Assembly: GCF_042242105.1 (NCBI RefSeq)
Contig: NC_092020.1
Span: forward strand, 2,655,001 to 2,719,000
DNA from: Pempheris klunzingeri
Lineage: Eukaryota > Chordata > Actinopteri > Acropomatiformes > Pempheridae
DNA length: 64,000 bases
Reading direction: 5' to 3'
Under the pieces are notes generated by a model. The model saw only the letters and a list, made by a program, of their open reading frames with translations, ran no database searches and was not told where the DNA came from. The translations under genes and the position numbers were made by a program. Position 1 is the stretch's first letter. Every line of letters starts with the position of its first letter. Of this stretch, positions 13,553 to 24,700 are shown piece after piece.

Positions 13553-14637
13553 TTTATTTTAAATGTCCAGCAGCTATTAAAAAAAAAAAAAACAACAATG
13601 CTTACAGGCCCATTCTGAAGCAATATAAATTCATATTCAACCATGGCTTGAAAGTACTCTAAGGAATAATCACAATATCATAATAACATAAGGAACAAAA
13701 TCACTGTATGAAGTTTTATCTTACATTAAAATGTCCAATATATGATAATTAAAAAAAACTTGGATCTCCTTAGTTTGGGAGTGTGAAACATTTAAAAACA
13801 ACAATAGTTCTTTCTCTGTCACCCCGTTTGTCACACATGACAAATAACATTGGATGACAGAAGGATTACTACATGATTCAAAATGAATTATCAACTGCAG
13901 TGTGAGCTCTGATTTACCAGAGCTTAAGTGTTAAGTAAAGCAGTTAGTGCTTCTGTGGAGAGGTGCAGGTGTCCAGGCAAGCAGAAATGGAACAACCCCC
14001 CCATCACCACCCCCCTTTCTGCTCGACTGGACCCCCATTATGTTAATAGGCACTGCAGTAAGAGTCAGTGAGTGGGCCAGGGTCCTGAATGGGGCCACCA
14101 CTTCTCTGCACTTAGTACAAGAGCAGTGGCCCATCATTACTGCAATATGTGAGACTGTTAGAGGCTAAATGACTCCTCCGACTTGGAAGATACTGACTTG
14201 ATCTTACTTCAGAGTGAACAGGGATGGGATTAGGAGAGTAATGAGAATTCTTTCACTAACAACTAAAATTAAATGTAGACGACCTGCAGCTGAATTTCCA
14301 ATCTAAAAATGACTTAAGTCAACAAGTTAGTGATGACATGGAATAATTCCTTGACTACTTCCAGTTGTACAACACAGCATTTAGTATTACAGGCAGTGAC
14401 GTGTGAACTGTCCAAACAGCACAGTATAGTAACGGTACATGAAGCTAACCGTAAGCTTCAAACATAGAAAACAAAGTCTGCGGGATAGAAGGAAGACTGA
14501 GTTTAACTAGGTGTGTGGTTGCCAAAGAGGTGATGTAGAGTTTGTACGAGTGCGCCGGAGGGCGGAGTGGGGTAAAGAGAGGGGAGAGAGAGAGAGAGAG
14601 ATGGGTGCGCTTTCCTCTGAAGATGAAGCTCACTCGC
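13553..14637 (-). other. pdlim7: pdlim7 3' UTR and poly(A) signal
   Basis: Minus-strand sequence following the pdlim7 stop. An AATAAA on the minus strand (plus-strand TTTATT at 13553-13558) is a plausible poly(A) signal, giving a UTR of about 1.1 kb. The UTR contains an imperfect 20-bp stem (13971-13990 paired with 14013-14032) whose loop is G-rich in the mRNA sense, and a GA/CT run near 14582-14600. Confidence 0.55.
13971..14032 (-). other. Hairpin with G-rich loop in pdlim7 3' UTR
   Basis: The left arm at 13971-13990 and right arm at 14013-14032 are inverted repeats matching at 17 of 20 positions, with an uninterrupted 8-bp AGCAGAAA core and a 6-bp GTCCAG end. On the pdlim7 mRNA strand the 22-nt loop holds long G runs. 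This is seen directly; any function is unknown. Confidence 0.6.
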
Positions 14638-17600
14638 TCACACTGGAGCAAAGGCATGGCCTTTGCACAGGGGCTTATCCTTCTTTGAGTAGAACGTCTT
14701 CCCCTCCAGGTTGATTTGGCAGAGCTTTAAAGATGAAAGGAGACAGACAGACAGAGAGAGACAGATTGGGAAACCAGGGCAGAGTAGATATCAGACCTTA
14801 ACATTGGCAATGTGAATTTGCAGTTTTCTACTGGCCAGAGCAGGCACATGTTATTTACTTGACTGCATTTTACTCTGTTTTCCTCACAGAGCGAGCGAGA
14901 GAGAGAGCGAGAGAGAGAGTGACAGACTGCGGGGGACAGGGCAAAAGAGAGAGACAGAGGGGAAAGCTCGAGGTCCAGAGATGGAGGCAGATTTTTCAGG
15001 TGGCATTGTGTTGGGACAGCCAGAAGAGATGGGGCAAAGAGAGCCCCACAGGGAGCCATATCAATCAAAATGACTTACCGCACAGACGAAGCACGTATCG
15101 TGCCAGCTGTAGCCCAAGGCCTCCAGAAACCGATCCCCAGCATCAATCTTAAAGTCACAGCCGTGGCATTTGGTGCCAAACATCTTCTCATAGTCTGGAG
15201 AGAGAGAGAGAGAGAGAGAGAGATGATGGGAGGAGAGGTGGTGAGCAGCATAGATATGCAACTTAACCACAAGAATAAATAAAATAATCATGAAATCAAT
15301 ATCAAAAGAGCTTTTATCATCCCCAAGATGAGGTTGAGCATCCTCCATTGCCTCCACAATCACCACATGTAAACATCACTTAACCTTTCGAGGTGTTCTG
15401 GAGCACAGACTGTGAAATAGGTTTCCACCTATTTCATCTTTTAAAGAACTGGAGGCTTTTTCTCTTGAAGAGGAGTAATATCCCACTACACACACTTAAG
15501 GACTTGAATGACACCAATAAAGATGGATGAAGCGGTTATCGAATGCCCAATGAGGATTGGGCATTCGATACTTTGCCGTTTGCGTTATTTTGTCCACCCA
15601 CTGTACATTAGTGCCATTCCAGAGTGGAAGTGAGGGATTAGGATGAGGGGAAATTGCTCCAGATACTTAACTGGATTTGCCAGTCTCTTTCATCACCAGG
15701 ACTCTGGGGAAAGTGTCAGGTTATAATGCTGCTTTTCAAGAGTGAGTGGGTGAGAGCAGCACAATCCCTGAAAGATGCTGAGGCAGCACAATGTTTATCA
15801 GAGCTAAAGGCATTATTCAGAGTATGAGTACTCAGGTCCTGGCTTCGCCTCTGATAAAGCAGCGATCCACGCTGGAGCCTCAGCAGTGAGGGAGAAACAC
15901 GCTGCCCCGCTAAATCATTTACAGCATAATAGAAGAGCGTACACCATTCATAAAACCCAATAGAGAAATGTATAAAATAAACTGGAGCTAAATAGATTAC
16001 AGCAGATGAAAACTTCACACTTTATGATTGACTGTGGTACGCACCAAGAGATTCATGATGTAGGCCTACGCCAAACCCCACAGCAATAATACAACAAATA
16101 GCTTGATAAACAAATATGAATATGATTCATGCAAGACTGGAGAGGGGAGGCCCTGCAGTGAGCTGTTTTTTTTCTAAATGGAACGGCTTTATCATGAAAT
16201 GCACTCAGCCAGACCCCTGAATCACCCAGTGGCTGCATTTTTCTGTTTTTGTAGTCCGGTTTCGGTTATGTACCCTGAACTGTACTTAGCCATGGCATCC
16301 ACTTAAACTAAGATCACATCTTTCATCAAATACGCTCGATCACAAACTTAATGCTGTGTGGCGGGATGTCAGCTCCCCGTCTGTTCAATCATGTACTCGT
16401 GGCTCGGTGCAGATTTAGGATGGATGTGTGAGGCCTGATCCATGTGGAAAGTTACACTGGGTCTTACACGGGTGGAGGTGCTCTCAGATGCCACTGGAAC
16501 TAATCAAATTTGCACACTGAGGATTTCAAGCGTGCTTTCTCTTTTCCCGGTGTTTAATATTCTCTGCTATGGCCCTGCCTTTAAATGTTGCACATCTTTA
16601 ATTCAGATTCAGTGTCAAATGTTCTGTTGAAACTGGGGTTTCTGGGGCCTCTGTGTCTGTGTCACTGTCTGCTCAGCCATGGTGGCTACTACTGCTGCTG
16701 TTTTTCCTCCAGTTATCCTGCTAGATACCACATTAATAAGACGCTCCCCCCTTGCTTCCAGCAGGGGATTTTTCACCATGGAGATGCCCTCATGTCTTTT
16801 TATGAAGCCTCACCAACATGTGACAGGAAACGTTGTATTATTGAGCATGAATGAGAGAAAACACAGCCCTTGAGTTACAGGACATTAAAGCTAAACATTC
16901 AGTGAGGAGACACGGTTTACTGTTACAATACCCTGATGTTGTTGTTCTTATCATCGTTATCATTATTATTATGATATGCTTACATTTAATGGTTTCCAGT
17001 AGATACTGATGATGAGAACATTTGATATTTTTCAGTTGAATGGACCGATTACAGGCATCAGATTCATGACATTGTGAAGCAGTGGTGAACACGCATTAAC
17101 ATATTTATCAACTTAATTTAATTGCATCTCACCCCGTGCTTTACGCTCCAGAGGCTATCACTGGCATCACGATGATGAAGCCTGAACGTAGCAGATTTGG
17201 GTGCAAATAATGTACGTTTTTGTGTCAAAGTTAAAATGGCTTTAACTGCTTTGCCCTGTCCAAAACAGCCATCTATTTCTTTTAAGATTGTTTTTGTAAT
17301 TATCTCCAGTGCAGCATGTGTTGCCCGCAGCAGTCCACTTTTTCACCTTTCTCGCAGTAGGGTTCGCCCTCCTCCATGTAAAAGGCTTGGTTCCTGATGG
17401 GAGTCTTGCAGGCTGCACACTTGAAACACTGAACATGGTAGGTCATCTTCAGGGCATGCATGATTTCCTGTTAAAGGCAGAAAAGGTGGTCATTTTTCTT
17501 ATTTCAGGTGTTTCTGGTCTGTGGTAGATTTTGCTCAAATCAACAGTGCAGCTCTTACCCCTGTGATCCTCTTTTTGCACTTGGCACAGTTAGGAGCGTA

Positions 17601-18750
17601 TCGGCTATCGTGGCACTTTGTACAGTAGACAGACCCTCTCTCCTCGAAGAAGCCCCCCTCCTCCAGGACCACCTTACACTGTGAACACGTAAACTCCTCC
17701 GGATGCCAAGAACGTCCCAGTGCCACCAGGTAACGGCCCCTGAAACACACACACACACAGTCAGATGCTTTAATAGCACATCTGAGGTATTACTAAAATC
17801 TGCGACATAATTTTCCACTTTAACAGGGAATAACAGGGAAAACAAGCAACAGAAATGTCAGCTCCCTGTGTGAAGTGTTTTAGTTGCAAAAGAGCTCCTC
17901 TGTTGTCTGAACTAAGATTTCCTGTTATCTCTGAAGTGTGTGACATGAGATTGAATTATTTCAACCGGAGTGTAATAGTTGTCACTGGTGATGTGTGTTA
18001 ATTATGCTGACTGACTCAGATTGCTGCAGACATGCAGTCTGTCATTCTGTATATTAACGGTCTTAAATGCGTCCACTTCTCTAACAGCACTTTGAAATGA
18101 GCAAACAATGACGTGATTTTATTCTGCCAAAATCACCACAGATGTGGCGGTGCGTTCTCACCTTATGATTTTGTTGCAGGCACCACACACCGGGGTCCTC
18201 CCGCTCTCTTCAGGTGCCTGCTGCGCTGCCTGCAGGATGGAGCTGCGGTTCTGCATAGGCGTCGGCTGGGCCGGCTGCTGGTGCTGGGTCACCACAGTGC
18301 TGGTCTTGTCTGGGCGAAAGCGATCAGCAAAATTAGGGTCGGTGACCCACGGTGGTCGATTTGGAGGACCCGAGCTTCCTGCTGTGGCAGCTACAGTCTT
18401 GGAGCCTTGACCAGAAAAAGCAGTTTGTTTTGTTGCAGCATTTAGAAAAACTTGGCTGCGACTTTGAATAATTTCACAATAGGAGGGGGACGCTTTTGTG
18501 TAATACACAGACTGCAACCAGATGTACGGTGTGACAGTTTTGCGTGTCATATTGCTGTTGCCGATGCTCATGTATTGACACTTCATAAGAATCTATTAGT
18601 ACAACCTCTACTGGATGCTGCTGGGGTTCTTTTTACGCATCAGCAGGAGCACAAACTCACCATCTGGTTTATCTGCTGCCTGGGCCTTGGCAGGTGAGGG
18701 AGTTGGCTCAAGGCTGTGGGGAGAAAATGACTAATTAGAAAAGGAGCACG

Positions 18751-18791
<41 letters not shown>

Positions 18792-21700
18792 CAGTAACCA
18801 TGGTTACTACTTAATGAACGTCATGTTTGGATATCAGCAGCTATGACTCCATTACATAGTACCACAGATTACCCTCTGTGTGAACGATCATAAGCATCAT
18901 CATCACTAATATTAATCAGTCTCAGCATGAGTTTCTCACCTGTTGTGGCAAGACAAGCCGGTTTAGTGTTGATGATTCGGGTGAATGGTAAAGAAAATAC
19001 ACTGGGATGGAATTTGAATTGATTTGCAGGCCATTTTGCAAGATTACACAATCCTTTGTGGCCACTGTGAGAGTAAATCAGTCATGTAATTCAAATCATC
19101 AATGCAGAACAGATACCACTTTGGCTCTGAATCAAAATGGTTCAAGAGGCACTCATCTAATGAGAGCATCTCCGACAGATTGATTGACATCACTCACGGA
19201 CAAAGTTAGAGACAGAGAAACTAAGACACGTTATGCTGTCAGATTTGGATGCAGAGGAGTTTCTCTTCTTGCCTGCATGTGCAGAAGTGTTGAAATAAAG
19301 AGTTGTGTCTTCATTTCAAAGTTCTGTTACCCGCAGCAAGCGTCACTATATTCAGAAAATCTTCAAACCGTAACTGAGAGAAAAACAACTTCTGAGCCGA
19401 GACAGTGAGCTCTGGAGGCGTCTTATCTTGGGAAAAAAATATATAACAGCGCCTAAGGCGTCTATCATGTTTACATCATCAACTGTGCCATCTACAATAC
19501 ACTAATGAAAGATGATGAAATCATTTCTCATTTGCAGAGAAAAAGATGGAAATGTGAAATGATTTGCCCTGCTATAGCCTTGTTCTATAGCTTCGTCTGT
19601 ATCAGGTTAAATCTGCCTATCAATTCAATCAATCAAAAAACAACTAAAACACAACAAGTTACTGAGGCAGAAGTTAGACTTACAGCTGGGAGCCTTCTAG
19701 CAAAAAAGAAGAGCAGAAACAGTGTGCCATTTTTTTTTAAACAACATACTCTGAATAATAAAGGACATTAAATCCCTTTACAATAGCAGGAAGATGGCTT
19801 GCAAGGCTGGTGACAGAGAGGAAGTTAAACCTTTCTAAATTAAGGATAGTAAGACCCCCCACCCGTACTGGAAGGTTTCTGGAGAGAAATTACAGCAAAA
19901 GAGAGTGAAAGGACGAGAGGAGGCTGGATGAGAAGGAGCTCTGGCAGCCGGGTCAAACAAAGGACAAAATAAACCTGTTCCAGCCTGTTTGACAAACACA
20001 CCCTGGGTCAGCTGTCCTTCATCCCACACACTAGCAAACCTGCCTTCTGGGATCCCACCAATCAACTCCCAAAAAAACACATCCTGGTCAACAAAGCAGC
20101 CCCAGCCACACTCACTCACCGTGCCGCCCTACATGATAACAAGGCTGGTGGCACTGACTTCTCACGAGCCTTTGAGACGTTTGTGTGGCTGCACCTCACT
20201 CTGGTGAAGGCTGCAGGTGCAAATTGGAGTACATCCTCTGCAGCGGCTTATTCCCACCTGGAGCTGCCTGAATCATGTTTTTTTTTTTTGACATTTTCAC
20301 AGCTTTCAACATCCTCCTACTGCATCTGCTCAGTGAGAGGCTTAGTGTGATGCAGGAGCACAATTCCTGTATCACAGACTGTGCAAACTGGAGGGGTTGT
20401 TTTGCCTTCCACATACAGTTTTGGACATCGGCATCTCATGGAACGTTTTCTTGATATTTCCTCTTTACACTTTTACACCCCTGATTTCAGATGCACCTGT
20501 TTTTTTGTTGTTGGTTGTTTGTTTTTTTTGGCGGGGGTGAGGGCTTCCTTTCCTGTGGGATGCATCAACCTGAGCAATAAAGGAAGTAGAGGAGTTTGTT
20601 GGCAGCTCAACATCCGGTAAAGAAAGCAGCAGGTTTTGATTTTACACGGAGCAAGGAGCCACTGACATGTCACCCTTCACTGTGAGGAGGTAGAAGTGAT
20701 GCAGCTCTACGAGAACCTCAATGTGACAACTGACAAAATGTCAAACAATGATGGCACTTTTCTGAGGGGGCAAAACAGAAACTTTTCTGTGGAGGTCTTT
20801 TAATGTGTGCAAGTAGCTTTTTCTGTTACCCCTTATGTCAAGAAAACTAAAATTTTGCAATTAACGTATGGAGCCTGCAGTTGTAAGCTTTTTCTTTGTT
20901 GCATGTGGCATATCAACATTTTCACTATTACACATTCTTTGTGTCCCCTCTATCCTGTTACCGTTATTGCTGAAATGCTTCAATATGGTTTTGATGGCTG
21001 GGTTTTCTATAAAAACCACTCATTTATATGAAGTCTTGTGTGTAACTTGCCATTAGATCTCCTCTCTGTGGTAAAAGCCAGTGCACTGCAGCAGTTACTT
21101 AGGCTGAACTCTAAATATGATAATATTGGTCATTTTTATTAGGTTTAAATACTCGTGGATATTTTTATTTCAGGCAAGTGCAACAGAGTAAAGGCTGCAT
21201 TTTTCACTGTGCACCTCTGCACTTTGGTTGCATATTACTTAATGTGCGTATGCCCATTTGTTGTTTTTATGCCCGACTGCGCTACAATTTTCTCTCTAAG
21301 GCAATAAAAGTAAACTTAAACCCTGATCTTTGAGGAGGCACCCCATTAATTCAGAACTGCATAAATACAGAGGAAACCCCCTGCTTCTACATAATAATTT
21401 TGTTCAGTACAGCAGGTAAGTAAAGTAATTGCTGTGACTCAGCTGGAGAAAGAAAAGTAAGAGTTGGATATCAGGAGATGTATGCTTTTAAGCTTGAGTA
21501 CTGAGTAAACAAGAAGAAAAGAAACACAGAAGAAAGGACAGAGAAGCAAGAGTGGCTTTTTTCAGATGTTTTATATTTTTGATGACAGCAGAAAAAAAAA
21601 ACAAAAGTACAGATTTATCTTCCTTTTCTTTCTTAATGGTTGGAGAAGTATACGCGATGAGGGGATCAGAAATAAAAAGTCTCAAAAGGATGAGGAACTC

Positions 21701-24700
21701 AATGAATGGAAACAGGCAGAGAGACAGAGTAAGAAAGAGACAGAGATCAAAGGAGGGTCTGAACTTCAATCAAAGAAGAATAACGAACAGAAAAGCGCTT
21801 CCCACTGCTGAGACCCCCCCTTCCCACCTTCCCACCAGTGTACTCTGAGTAACGCAGTGTGAAATGGAAAATAGGGCTACAGACACAGTGGTCCACAGAG
21901 TTGTCAACAATCATCAAGTCAGAAATTCAGAGGAGAAGGAGATCTTACACTTAGGCTCAGTATGCAAGGTTTCCGCTTTGGGCTTTGTCATCTAGGCTAT
22001 GTTTCTTCTATTTTTAGTTTGCTTTTCTTTTTTTTTCCCCAAACTTCTTTTTCACCCCATCTATATCCGAGAGGTGAATTTGTTAACTGCCATTGGACGG
22101 TCAGCTATCTCCGTCGTCTTTGTCACGTAGTCGTTGCGGTGTGGCTATCGCTAGTAGGCTCTGGCTGGGCTCTGCATCCTGTCTAGGATGTCGCTCAGGA
22201 TTTGATATTGAGGGCGCGAGCAGACCTGTCGTGGTGCCAATCCCTCAGACGAGCATAGCGGGGACTCTGAATCTCAGTGAGGAACTTTTCCCTAACGGCA
22301 GAGATTTAGACAGGAAAGAAACAGATTGTAGGAGAAAGAATAAATTAAAAAAAAAAAAAAAAAGAGCAGGAGAGAGCAGAGAGTGGAGTAAAGTGCACAA
22401 AAAGGTAAAAAAAAAAAAAAACTAACAGAAATAAAACAGGTGAAACAGCATAGAATAGAATGAGGATATCATAGGTTTGAAAAAACATATTAAAGAAATG
22501 TGCTTATTCACTTTCCTGCCAAGAATTAGATGGGACTCTCACATGTCTTTTAAATATGAGTCTATGAAGCCTGCAGCCAGTTAGCTTAGATTAGCATTAA
22601 GACTGGAAACAGCTAGCTTGGTTCTGTCCAAAGGTAACAAAATCCGATCGGCACCTCTAACGCTTGCTTGTAAAACTAACACATTGGGAAGTGACTGTCT
22701 GGCCAAGACGTAGTATATTACATAGAGCCCATTTGCAACCACAGAGTCGCTGCTGGTTGCCTGGCAACCTCAAGGTGATGACAAGACTCCAAGAGGTTAA
22801 TGCACCCGGCTAAGAAATACAGTCAAATTTTGTTACCTTTGGACAGAGCGTACTAACCTAATCGGCTGATAGCTTATTAGCTGGTGTGTATACACATGGG
22901 GGTGGTATCAATCTAATAATACAAAAGGATGCCCAAGTCACACCACACATGCCAGTGTTTAAAGCAGCAAAATTCCAATAACAACATATACCAATGTTGG
23001 GTTTAAAAGCTGAGCTGAGATCACTTTTAAAATAAATGCCAAAAAAGCTTCCACACACAAATGCACAAACACAATCACTTGCGACTGAGTAGGTGGACGG
23101 CTTCCAATCAATGACACTCAAGTTTTTACCTGGACCTCTTCATGATTTCATCGTCTGGGTCCTGCACTGAGAAATCCAAGAGACACACACATCAGCATGC
23201 CTTACTCATAAGGAGGGTGACACACACCACAGAGATAAGTAGTCAAACAAATGATCAAATATCAATCCACACACGGCAAGCAATGGTGTACATCATAATA
23301 AACGGTGCTGTTCCTACACAGCCTCTCCTCTGTGGTAATAAACAACATGAAGATGTGGATTTATCAGACTGGTTACAGTCTGTCAGTGACGATGGCAGAC
23401 AGCTGGAGCCCCTCTCCAGAGCTGTTATCCACCTTTCCTGTGTCACTCACTGTGCTCTCACTCTCACCGATAGTCACCAAGATCTGATCGCATCAGATAA
23501 ACTCTCCGGTCACAAACCTCCACCCACATCTCGTTTTGACTACCACAGAAACCCACCCCCAACCCATCACTCTCTCCTGTCTCTCCAGGCCTGGTCCCCG
23601 ACTTACTGAAGTCGGTGCCTGTGAGCTGGGCCAGGATGCGGAAGGAGCGGGACTGGGTGGTGCCGGTGCGGGGCTGCCAGTCCTCAGTGTCCTGGATCAG
23701 CCTCTTCTTGCTGCGGTCGTTGGGGATAAAACAGGGCAGGTTCTCCACCCTGAGCCCGTGCCTGCACACACATCCAGCAGCAGCACACGGCAAGTGCAGT
23801 TAACAGAATCCCATGTAGGGGACTACCCACTCACACCAACCCAGCTAATCAGGTGACCTTGAAGATGGAGGACATCCTGAACAGATCATGCAATACTTAA
23901 TGCTCATCACCGTCTCGCGCAGTAAGCGAGCTAATGGATACCCATTACTAAGATTTCTCATGGGTACACTGCAGACTCTCATAAATGGACATTACCACAT
24001 TAGAGATTGTATTTATAACTGCCATTAGAGCCAGTGGGAGAAAAGTTGCCAGATTACAGTACCTGACCTTGTTTGGGGAAAGACTTTACTACATATCAAA
24101 GCTTTTATTTTGATAACCAACTCAAGAAGCAGCACAAAAAATGCTAACGTGGTAGCAGGTCAGCTGCAGCATGCATTTATCACAAAGCAAGCAGAGAATG
24201 AAAGATGAAAGGTTACTAATGAACTGGCATCTCTGGCTTTGTGTGTTGCATCTCTGTTCTGTAAACCCAATCTTTAGATCTAACCAAGAGCATCAGCAAT
24301 TCTCTATTGTCATATCTAGCAAAATTACCTGCTAAGCTGACAAACCATTCTACCATCCTACTAAGCTGACAAACCATTCTACATGCAGCTGCCCCTTACT
24401 TGCCCTGTTGGTAAATTTCATCATAGTAAACTGCTTCACCCCTGTAGAATAGACCAAAGATGAAATGAAGGCAAACTGTATGACGTCAGCGGAGGAAAGA
24501 GAGAAGATTGAGGAGAACTCAATCCAATATAAAGAATGAGATGGTAAATGGTTCAGTTTAACAGGTGAATTACTATAAAATAGATGCATAGATTGTAATG
24601 GAATAGTGGTTCCCAACCTGGGGATCAGGAACCCCTAGGGCATGATTAAATGGATAAGAAGGCAGAAACAAAAGAGTCCTGATATACTTTAGACTTTCCT

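Larger units (their letters stand above)
15195..17346 (-). other. pdlim7 intron before LIM3 exon
   Basis: Its 3' end is a long CT run acting as the polypyrimidine tract, and a perfect 15-bp hairpin lies at 15537-15570. Otherwise I see no exon or recognised repeat. Confidence 0.6.
18714..23129 (-). other. pdlim7 intron between linker exons
   Basis: This 4.4-kb intron contains a long CA run (18757-18789), A-rich tracts (22348-22365, 22408-22421) and a foldback repeat (22550-22880). No conserved exon was found, although alternative linker exons are common in this family and could be missed. Confidence 0.55.

Noticed and set aside
19835..20207. Overlapping open frames on both strands in a pdlim7 intron (94 and 72 codons).
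   Set aside because: Neither resembles a transposon protein or a PDLIM linker exon, and no splice sites fit.
23162..23166. Use of the second AG (TGCAG) as acceptor for the 37-nt pdlim7 exon.
   Set aside because: It would drop 5 nt and shift the frame. The first AG gives A|TG CAG GAC (Met-Gln-Asp), which keeps phase and fits the family.
23142..23609. 155-codon open frame on the plus strand.
   Set aside because: Overlaps two pdlim7 exons on the other strand and shows no protein-like pattern.
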